Origin: Lentisphaeria bacterium
Lineage (GTDB): Bacteria; Verrucomicrobiota; Lentisphaeria; JABSQK01; UBA12247
Assembly: GCA_003477185.1 (NCBI GenBank)
Contig: DMTJ01000259.1
Location: 1-6,578, forward strand
Direction of reading: 5' to 3'
Length of the DNA stretch: 6,578 nt
A program made the position numbers and the translations under genes. Under the pieces are notes generated by a model. It did not search any database. It saw nothing but the letters and a program-made list of their open reading frames with translations, and had not been told where the DNA came from. Of the stretch, positions 1-6,404 are shown piece after piece (position 1 is the first letter of the stretch; each line of letters begins with the position of its first letter).

Positions 1-1513
1 TGTCTGCGCCCATCGAACCGAGGGGTTCAACGCCGTCGTTACCCATCTGCGCTAGAATGATGCGAAGGTCCTCAAGCGAGTAGCCATACATCTGCTGACG
101 AGTCAGCAGGTCAAATTCAGACGCGGGAGCGGACGATTCTGCCGGCGGCAGATCATCCAGAGAGACCAGCGAGTCCTTGAGCCACTTCCGATACGGCTTG
201 GTGGCAGCCAGTTGTGATTTCACTTCTTCATCATCGACGATACGGCCTTGCTCCAAGTCTACCAGGAACATCTTTCCTGGTTCAAGACGCCCTTAGTACT
301 CGACATTGATCGGATCGACCTCGAGTACGCCACTTTCCGAGCCCATGATGACGAAGCCGTCCTTGGTCACAGTGTACCGCGACGGGCGTAGCCCGTTGCG
401 ATCCAGCAACGCGCCCATCACGCGACCATCCGTGAACGGGATCGAAGCAGGTCCATCCCACGGTTCCATCATGCATGCATGATAATCGTAAAAGGCGCGC
501 TTCTGGTCTGACATGGTCTCATGATTCTGCCAAGCTTCCGGAATCAGCATGGACATCACATGCGCCAGCGGGCGCCCGGTGTGCAACAACAATTCGACCG
601 CGTTATCGAGCGTAGCCGAGTCACTGGCCCCCGGTGTACAGATGGGCATCAACTTGCGCATGTCATCGCCGAACAATTCTGAGGTGAACAACCCCTGCCG
701 CGCGTTCATCCAGTTGATGTTGCCACGTAGAGTGTTGATCTCGCCGTTGTGACAGAGAAAGCGGAACGGCTGTGCCAGGTCCCAGGACGGAAAGGTGTTT
801 GTACTGTAGCGCTGATGTACGACCGCAATTGCGCTGTTCATCTTCTCATCGGCCAGATCCCGGTAAAAACGGTCCACCTGATCGGCGAGCATCAAGCCCT
901 TGTAAACCAGCGTCCGACAGGACAGGCTTGGAATGTAGAAATGGGACTTCTGGGTTATGTCGGATTCGCGCACGAGGCGCTCCAGCACCTTGCGGATTAC
1001 AAACAGCTTGCGCTCAAACTGCTCGGCCGTTTTCATCCCCGGTCCACGCCCGATGAAAATCTGCATAATCGCTGGTTCAGCAGCGCGTGCCACATGGCCG
1101 ATTACGGTATTATCAATCAACGGCTCGCGCCAGCCTAGAAGCTCTTGGCCTTCAGCTTTGATCACAGCGGCGATCCGCTCTCGGCACCAAGCACGCTCCT
1201 TTTTGTTTCGCGGCAGAAACACGCAGCCAGCGCCATACTCGCCTTCATCTGGAAGCTTCACGCCTACTTCCGAGCAACGGTATCGGAAGAAATCATGCGG
1301 CATCTGAATCAGAATACCCGCTCCGTCACCAGTGAGCGGATCACAACCACTGGCACCGCGGTGAGTAAGATTTACAAGAATCTCTATGCCTTTACGCACA
1401 ACACCGTGCGAACGGTCGCCATTGAAATTACAGATCGCTCCGACGCCACACGCGTCGTGCTCAAAGGCAGGCGAATAAAGGCCTTCCCCAACATTGGGTG
1501 ATACATTGATCAT
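1..1513 (-). pseudogene. gltB: Glutamate synthase large subunit, 5' part, interrupted by an in-frame TAA; runs off the left edge
   Basis: In intact form this enzyme converts glutamine and 2-oxoglutarate to two glutamates in the cytoplasm (GOGAT arm of ammonia assimilation). Translation from the ATG at 1513 gives the class II glutamine amidotransferase domain. The motif EHDACGVG carries the nucleophile Cys22 (codon 1448-1450), after a short leader that the family normally removes. Further family motifs are HQRYSTNTFPSW (about 233-244), CHNGEINTLRGN (about 254-265) and LDRNGLRPSRY (about 370-380). A TTG at 1525 is an alternative start, but ATG fits better; no strong ribosome binding site is seen. 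The frame meets TAA at 293-295 after 406 residues, then continues in the same frame for 97 codons with family sequence (GRLEPGKMFLVD, QQMYGYSLEDLRIILAQMG, EPLGSMGAD). The lesion is therefore a point nonsense, probably from a Lys codon, and not a frameshift. The FMN and iron-sulfur synthase part lies beyond the stop and mostly outside the window. Family identity is very sure; loss of function is an inference. Confidence 0.9.
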
Positions 1514-1703
1514 GGTAGTATCCAAAACTCAAATTTTTCAGTAAAAAAACGCCACTTCAGCAAAGCAGGCGAACTCCAAATCTAACCTGCGATTTGCGCC
1601 TGACAAGCAGCGAATCGCCCATCTGAGGGCCACAGCCAGTGGATAAACTCTGAATCTGCCGCGAGCCGCCCTTTGGGGCGCCTTCCAGGTTGGCGCACTC
1701 GAT

Positions 1704-1726
1704 AGTGCCGAGAGTGACTCGGCGCT
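1704..1726. repeat. Inverted repeat in the gap between the kinase remnant and gltB
   Basis: The arms AGTGCCGAG and CTCGGCGCT pair over nine positions (one G-T wobble) around a five-base loop AGTGA. No T-run follows on either strand, so it is not a standard Rho-independent terminator; it may be a decayed one or a chance structure. It lies just past the end of the recognisable receiver domain. The rest of the gap from 1514 to 1755 holds no supportable gene: readings through it are low-complexity Arg/Pro/Ala tails of the broken kinase frames. The stretch directly ahead of gltB (about 1521-1550) is AT-rich, but I could not pick out a convincing promoter. Confidence 0.5.
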
Positions 1727-1755
1727 GCGGCTCGGCCCTGCGGGCTCCTCCGTCC

Positions 1756-3561
1756 GCCGAGGAACGGGGCAACGGCTCTTTCGAGAGCTTTGTGCCCAAA
1801 TGGCTTGCGTACATTTCTCGATAATCCGTCCATGGGGGCATCGTTCTCGCGCGCGCTCGCGCTCCTGATCACGGTCGAGCAGCACACTGATGCAAGGGGT
1901 GATCTTGCGAAGTTCGCGAAATGCTTCCTCGCCATTAATTCCTAACATCGACAGGTCAAGCGGCACGACGCCAATCTGGTTTCCGGATTCACGGTAGACT
2001 TCCTGCGCGCGCTCCCGACCCTCGGCGAGCGGCAACTCATACTTTAATTTTCGCAGCATCATAGCCGTGATCTTGCGCAGGGACTCGTCATCATCCGCAA
2101 CCAGCACCAACTTAGGATCGGTCACGACCAAGGGATAATCTTCAATGGCATCCTCCACCACGCTGTCAGCGATCGGCGCAGGTGTACTGTTGGCCACTTC
2201 AACTGGCTCTTCGCTCGCGGCCGGCGCAACTTGACGTGCCTCCATTGCGGGATGCAGCACATCTGGGTTGGCACTTTCGCTGACCGGCGAAAAGACAGTC
2301 ACCGCGGTACCAGATGATGGCTCAGCGTCGCACGCGCACGCTGCCGCGGTGCGCACCAGTGACATTCCCAGCGTCGACGCTAGCCCCAGCCCGCGACCGG
2401 AGAATTTGGTCGAAAAGAACGGGGCAAACAGGCGTTTTTGCGTCTCGCGAGCCATACCACAGCCGGTATCCGTCACTTCGAGATACAGGCACGGGCCCTC
2501 GTTCAGGTCATCATCCAGCAGCATGGAAGTCAGCAAGCCACGGGCTACCTGAATCGCCCCGGTTAAAATGGTCATCATTCTGGTCTCATTTTCGATCGAC
2601 TCGCCCGCATTGGCGACAATGTTCACGATCGCCTGACCCAGCTGAATTTCATCCCCGTCGAGCTCCGGCAGCGTCTGGGGAAGGTTGTGTTTGACGTAGA
2701 TCATCTTGCTGCAGGTGATCTAGATGTGATGGTTGCGCTTGCGGACAGCATCGTTGAGCATGATCGGCTCGACGACGAACCGGCCCTTTCCCGAGTACAA
2801 ACGAAACTGAGCGGTCAGATCTCATGCCCGCAAAGAGGCAGCTTTAATTTCCTCGACCGAGGAGTAGATCGGAGACACGCGGTTGAGATCAGAAAGTGCG
2901 ATCTCGACACTGCCGAGAATGCCAACCAGCACGTTTTGAAACTCGTGCGCGATCCTACCAGCCAGCGCCGACAGGCTCTCCAGTTTTTGAAGCTGCTGGA
3001 TGCGATCATGCAGCCGCCGAGCCTCATCTTCGAGAGGTTTGCGGGTGGTGATATCGCTCACCACGCCCAAGGCACCAATCTGCTTCCTGTGGTCATCGTG
3101 CATCGGCTCCACGAAGGCAAGCGCGGGAAATATCGTGCCATTCCGCCGTACCATCTCAATCTCGCTCGAGAAATCGCGGTTCGAATCCCCCAACCAGCGG
3201 CGCGGGCGAATGCCTCTTCGCTCGGCGCGGGATAACGCAGCCGGACACTCTCGCTAATCACATCATCGCGCCCGCAGTCAAAGATCAACTGGGCACCGGC
3301 ACTGAACTCGAAAATTTTTAACTCCGACCCGGCCTGCGTCACAATCAAGCCGCCATTCTTCGCCCCACGAAGTAGATAGCGCAGACTCGCCTCACGCTGC
3401 TCCAGGGCACAAGCCAGCTGCGTTCCCGGTCCAATTGTAGCTGCTAGTGCGAGCACGGTGCAAGGCGGCACAATGAGTAGTCCTCGCACAAGGGCGAGGA
3501 CGGTTTCTTGATTCACAAGCGTCCGTTCGAGGGTAAGGTCGGCTTTTTGATAACGGGCCAT
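1756..3561 (-). pseudogene. Hybrid sensor histidine kinase (PAS-HisKA-HATPase-REC), broken by two frameshifts and two nonsense codons
   Basis: Four reading-frame pieces line up as one kinase of about 600 residues. The first piece (3561 to about 3200) has a helical start and the first half of a PAS domain. After a frameshift near 3193-3215 the second piece completes the PAS domain (GVVSDITTRK) and gives the phosphoacceptor helix LAGRIAHEFQN, with its His codon at 2945-2947. An in-frame TGA (2822-2824) follows, then SGKGRFVVEP. An in-frame TAG (2720-2722) comes next, then the ATPase domain: N box VNIVANAGESIE, DTGCGM, and GRGLGLAS near 2384-2404. An acidic Ala/Pro/Glu-rich linker leads to a receiver domain with DDDES, LDLSM (Asp codon 1955-1957) and NGEEAFRELRKI. 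A second frameshift at about 1838-1865 moves the receiver end into another frame, where RKPFGHKALE supplies the conserved Lys (1804-1806). The region following the GLGL box matches the family poorly. An in-frame TGA at 3568-3570 limits the start, and no ribosome binding site is visible there, so the true N-terminus may be lost. The partner regulator and signal are unknown. Confidence 0.85.
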
Positions 3562-3629
3562 CAACGGTCAGCAAGCGATTGTTACACACCACCCCTGCAA
3601 TGTTGCTGTACGAGAACTACCGGAATCTT

Positions 3630-3657
3630 TTGACTTTCGACAGGTCTGCCGTCTAGT
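3630..3657 (+). promoter_or_regulatory. Weak candidate sigma70-type promoter ahead of the plus-strand gene cluster
   Basis: TTGACT at 3630-3635 matches five of six bases of the -35 consensus. TCTAGT at 3652-3657, after a 16-base spacer, matches four of six of the -10 consensus. It lies about 40 bases upstream of the cyclic-nucleotide-binding gene, in the only intergenic space (3562-3697) between the divergent blocks, so its place is sensible. The -10 match is poor and such matches arise by chance. Confidence 0.3.
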
Positions 3658-3697
3658 ACGGCACGGCTTTCTGACCACCTATCCGAGTTGGTAATCA

Positions 3698-4240
3698 ATG
3701 GGACTGATCAAGGCGTTGACAGAGTTTGGCACGCAGCGAACACTGCGACGAGTTTCTTCAAGCGAGCATTTTGAGTTTTTACGGCGACACCCTCTCCTGC
3801 AGGATATCGGGGATCGTGGCTTTCTATTCCTATTCGACCGCATTGTCGAGCGACTCTTCGGCAAGGATGAGCTCATCTTCAAGCAGGACAACCTCGGCGT
3901 TTGCCTGTTCGTAGTCCGCTCGGGAAGCGTGTTACTGGAAGTTACCGCGGCAAACGATGACAGCGTGGTCCTAGTCAACCGGGCGTCTGAAGGCGATATC
4001 TTTGGCGAGATGAGCGTCATCACAGAGCAATACCGGACTGCGACCGCACGCGCCGATGCCCATGATACGACGCTGCTTGCTATGTCTAGTTTTGACTTGA
4101 ACGACTTTCGCACCTACCACCCGGCGGATTCCCAGCTGCTGTTGCGCGGCCTGACTGATCTGGTGTGCAAGAACCTAGCCACGGCGACCCGCGAAGCTGC
4201 CGTGCTACAAGCAGAGCTGCAACGGCTCCAAAGCCACTAA
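3698..4240 (+). CDS. Cyclic nucleotide-binding domain protein without a DNA-binding domain
   Basis: This 180-residue cytoplasmic protein has no signal peptide or membrane segment. An N-terminal helical region (about 1-45) leads into one cNMP-binding beta-barrel (about 50-140). The phosphate-binding cassette is visible as GDIFGEMSVITEQYRTATA (about 99-117), with the Glu (104) and Arg (113) that in this family contact the ribose and phosphate. The barrel strand CLFVVRSGSVLLEV (about 69-82) is also typical. The C-terminal part (about 145-178) is helical, ending in a coiled-coil-like ELQRLQ tail, and there is no helix-turn-helix. It is therefore probably a sensing or regulatory subunit and not a CRP-type transcription factor. 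The start ATG has only a weak upstream GAG as ribosome binding site. It lies 22 bases ahead of the AI-2E-family gene on the same strand, so it probably acts with it; that link is inferred from position only. The ligand (cAMP, cGMP or other) cannot be read from the sequence. Confidence 0.9.
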   Translation: MGLIKALTEFGTQRTLRRVSSSEHFEFLRRHPLLQDIGDRGFLFLFDRIVERLFGKDELIFKQDNLGVCLFVVRSGSVLLEVTAANDDSVVLVNRASEGDIFGEMSVITEQYRTATARADAHDTTLLAMSSFDLNDFRTYHPADSQLLLRGLTDLVCKNLATATREAAVLQAELQRLQSH

Positions 4241-4262
4241 GCGGCAACGATCCCGAAGCCTC

Positions 4263-5654
4263 ATGCTACCCACCCCTGTAAGTCGCCACGCCCGGTTCTA
4301 CCGGTATCTGTTTTTCACACTAGCACTGGTTTTGGGTCTACTCCTGCTCTACCAGGTGCGAACATTGATGACGCCCATCCTGAGCGCGCTGCTCGTGGCC
4401 TACATCATGTATCCAATCATTACGTCTGCGGCCAAGTGGGGCATTCGCCGCGGCGTTTCCATCGCGATGTTGTTTGCCGCAATCTTTTCGACCCTGACAT
4501 ACAGCGGAATCGTCCTACTACCAGCACTTCACAGCCAGACAAACGCGCTGGTGCGCGGGCTCTTCGAGTACATTCCCGAAGAGGATAAATCGACCCTGCC
4601 GATCCCAAGCCCTGCGCGCGGAAGAGGCCCCGAGACCTTAGGCGCCGGCGAGGCGGTAACCGATGGGGAGCTGGACGCGGTTCTCGCAGAAAAGGTAGTC
4701 ATGGACCATACGGAGATGCAAGAGTTTCTCCCGAACGAGAGTCCAACCTCGCAACCTGACGGGAAGGCCGCCAGCACCAAGCGCCGCTGGCAGCGACGGC
4801 TGGTCAACGCCAGCCTGACACGCCTTGCGGTGCAGATCTCCGAGCGACTCCACAGCTTTGGCATGCTGAAAGATCCCCTGGAAGCAGAGAATATGGTGGA
4901 TAAAGTCGCTCGTGTCATCGGCCAGCACCTGATCCTGCCGATTCTCAAGGAATGGGGTGCCGTGGTCGGCCAACTGACCACTTATGCCAAGGATTTCGTG
5001 CAGTTCAATTTCATCTTCTGGATAGTCCTCGCGTTCGCGCTTTCCGACGGCCGTAAGATCTACCATGGCATCATCAGCTTGATCCCGAACAGCGTGTTCG
5101 AGCCCGGGATCTACATTCTGGCAAAAACCAGCGAAATGTTCGGCTATTACCTGCGCGGCCTGGTCGTAGAGACTGCCATCCTAGCCATCATTTCCTTTCT
5201 CACGCTGCTCCCGTTCTGCCTGATCAGCGAGCTAACCGTCATGCTCTCCTTGGTGATGGCCATCATCATCGCCGTGACAAACATCGTGCGCGTGATCGGC
5301 CCGATCTTCGGCGGTGTTATTTCGCTGCTCATTGTCGTAGTCAGTTCCACAGACTTCATCGCCATGACCGGGGTCTTAAGCATGGTGGCAATCGTCCAAC
5401 TCATGGATAACACGCTCGTGCTACCTCTGGTGATGAAGGATCAGGTCAATGTGCATCCCGCGTTCTGCGTGATCGGCGTGATTGGCGGCGGCATCGTCGG
5501 TGGCGTCATGGGTATGGTGCTAGCAATCCCCGTGATGGGAGGCATGCGCGTCGTCTACCGCATCCTTACGGTGGACATGAAAAAATTCAACATGGATCCC
5601 GAACCTCGCGGCAAGCTTCTAATTCTACCCCGAATCGCAGAAGGCCCCCAGTGA
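4263..5654 (+). CDS. AI-2E/PerM-family (UPF0118) membrane transport protein with an enlarged hydrophilic insert
   Basis: This 463-residue inner-membrane protein has about eight or nine hydrophobic segments: roughly 14-30, 35-54, 63-88, 245-261, 297-320, 322-340, 343-362, 365-382 and 400-428. Family marks include YYLRG (295-299), IGPIFGGVIS (345-354), the DNTLVLPLVMKDQVNVHP stretch (382-399), and a glycine-rich last helix ending GMVLAIPV (417-424). Family members export small molecules such as autoinducer-2, act as Na+/H+ antiporters, or have no known role; the substrate here cannot be assigned. The soluble stretch between the third and fourth helices (about 100-240) is long, and its part at 105-180 is low-complexity, charged and proline-rich, ending in a basic KRRWQRR patch (173-179). 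The frame stays open throughout, so the insert is translated. The start ATG has a weak GAAG four bases upstream. Its TGA stop overlaps the GTG start of the next gene, a sign of translational coupling. Confidence 0.9.
   Translation: MLPTPVSRHARFYRYLFFTLALVLGLLLLYQVRTLMTPILSALLVAYIMYPIITSAAKWGIRRGVSIAMLFAAIFSTLTYSGIVLLPALHSQTNALVRGLFEYIPEEDKSTLPIPSPARGRGPETLGAGEAVTDGELDAVLAEKVVMDHTEMQEFLPNESPTSQPDGKAASTKRRWQRRLVNASLTRLAVQISERLHSFGMLKDPLEAENMVDKVARVIGQHLILPILKEWGAVVGQLTTYAKDFVQFNFIFWIVLAFALSDGRKIYHGIISLIPNSVFEPGIYILAKTSEMFGYYLRGLVVETAILAIISFLTLLPFCLISELTVMLSLVMAIIIAVTNIVRVIGPIFGGVISLLIVVVSSTDFIAMTGVLSMVAIVQLMDNTLVLPLVMKDQVNVHPAFCVIGVIGGGIVGGVMGMVLAIPVMGGMRVVYRILTVDMKKFNMDPEPRGKLLILPRIAEGPQ
5639..5644 (+). 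promoter_or_regulatory. Ribosome binding site for the 5651 gene, inside the upstream coding end
   Basis: AGAAGG lies six bases before the GTG at 5651 and decides that start. It is within the last codons of the AI-2E-family gene, so the two genes are translationally coupled through the GTGA overlap. Confidence 0.6.
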
Positions 5655-6343
5655 AAACCGGGCAGATTTACGCAGTGGTCGCTGCGCTAGTGACCGCTAC
5701 CGGGTTCGCCGCCACCTGGAGCAGGGTGGATGGTTCGATCATCGAAGGGGTTCTGCTGGAAGCAAACGGGGATGCAGGCACCTTTGTCATTCGCCACAAA
5801 GACGGTACAGAAGGCACCTACAAGCTGATCAACCTGATCCGAAAAGATCGCGAGCTAGTGACCAAGTTTGCTCGCCTGCAACCAGTATCCAAAGTGGAGA
5901 AAAAGGAAGAAAAAAAGGCGAGCTTCGGGCTGCGCGCCCGGCAGCTTCTCTATGCCTGGGGGGAAGGCATGGGACTGCGCGAAATGATCCTGTTTGCCCT
6001 TGTCTCAATTGGCGTCCACGGAATTCTTCTCTTTTTCGCTGGTAAGCTCTTGGCTACACAGGAGGCATCTTTACCGATCGTCACCGGCACGACGACACTC
6101 ATGCAAGCGGCGACCATCCTCTCCTGGTACGCGATCAACGCCGTGATCCCAGTGCTGCTAGTGCCGCTTGGAATAGCCGCTGCGGTCGCTATCGGCATCT
6201 TTAGCGTTCAGTTCATCTATGAAGGTGAGTGGAAGGAGTCCGCCGTCATCTACGGCGCAGCAACCGCCGCTTACCTCGTCCTGACAGGAATTACATTAGC
6301 AATCTTGAGCGTGCACATGATTCGTTCCGGCGCTGCATGGTAA
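5651..6343 (+). CDS. Putative exported/anchored SHD1-like domain protein with C-terminal membrane helices
   Basis: This 230-residue protein begins with GTG at 5651. It starts with a short basic start and a hydrophobic stretch (about 6-21, ending GFAAT) that reads as a signal peptide or anchor. Residues about 22-72 (TWSRVDGSIIEG, then IRHKDGTEGTYKLINLI and KDRELV) follow the strand pattern of SLA1-homology-domain-1-like modules: a Trp at the start, paired G/DG turns, a late Leu, then a D-x-x-x-V helix. These modules are frequent in exported proteins of Planctomycetes and Verrucomicrobia. A Lys/Glu-rich linker (81-89) precedes about three or four membrane helices (111-133, about 148-189 as one or two, 196-223). 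I do not recognise the whole protein as a named family. It overlaps the AI-2E-family gene by four bases, so its product probably sits in the same membrane and may assist or contact it. The SHD1-like call is by eye and uncertain; coding status is firm. Confidence 0.55.
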   Translation: MKTGQIYAVVAALVTATGFAATWSRVDGSIIEGVLLEANGDAGTFVIRHKDGTEGTYKLINLIRKDRELVTKFARLQPVSKVEKKEEKKASFGLRARQLLYAWGEGMGLREMILFALVSIGVHGILLFFAGKLLATQEASLPIVTGTTTLMQAATILSWYAINAVIPVLLVPLGIAAAVAIGIFSVQFIYEGEWKESAVIYGAATAAYLVLTGITLAILSVHMIRSGAAW

Positions 6344-6392
6344 GCTTCAGGGTGCCGCTTCGCAGCGCCTCTGCACGATTTTTCCTCAGTTC

Positions 6393-6396
6393 AAGG
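6393..6396 (+). promoter_or_regulatory. Ribosome binding site deciding the lipoprotein start at 6405
   Basis: AAGG with an eight-base spacer precedes the ATG. Together with the lipobox of the translated product it supports a start too near the edge for ordinary length criteria. Confidence 0.6.
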
Positions 6397-6404
6397 TTAC
6401 CAGC

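Noticed and set aside
749..1138. Plus-strand open frame opposite gltB (129 codons)
   Set aside because: It is antisense to the highly conserved amidotransferase domain and its product has no recognisable features.
1514..1555. Promoter for gltB in the AT-rich stretch on the minus strand
   Set aside because: The best -10-like match (GATACT) is only a few bases from the ATG, and no matching -35 box was found.
2687..3235. Long plus-strand open frame opposite the kinase (182 codons)
   Set aside because: It is antisense to clear PAS/HisKA coding sequence, has no domain of its own, and open antisense frames are common opposite GC-rich genes.
3484..3501. CCTCGC/GCGAGG inverted repeat
   Set aside because: A six-pair stem inside the coding remnant of the kinase, with no T-run or placement suggesting function; expected by chance in GC-rich coding sequence.
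1..3561. Alternative genetic code to explain the internal stops
   Set aside because: TAA, TAG and TGA are all found as disrupting stops and all needed frames also include two frameshifts, so recoding one codon would not restore the genes.
4596..4660. GC-rich stretch encoding SPARGRG that recalls protein readings of dispersed palindromic repeats
   Set aside because: I could not pair it into a convincing palindrome, and there is no second copy in the window, so a repeat insertion is not supported.
4529..5066. Minus-strand open frames opposite the AI-2E-family gene
   Set aside because: They are shadows of a well-supported membrane protein and their translations are low-complexity Ser/Arg/Leu sequence.
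6351..6383. Possible Rho-independent terminator after the 5651 gene
   Set aside because: The stem GGTGCCGC/GCAGCGCC has a mismatch and a wobble, and the five-T run begins nine bases after the stem, so it does not meet the usual form.
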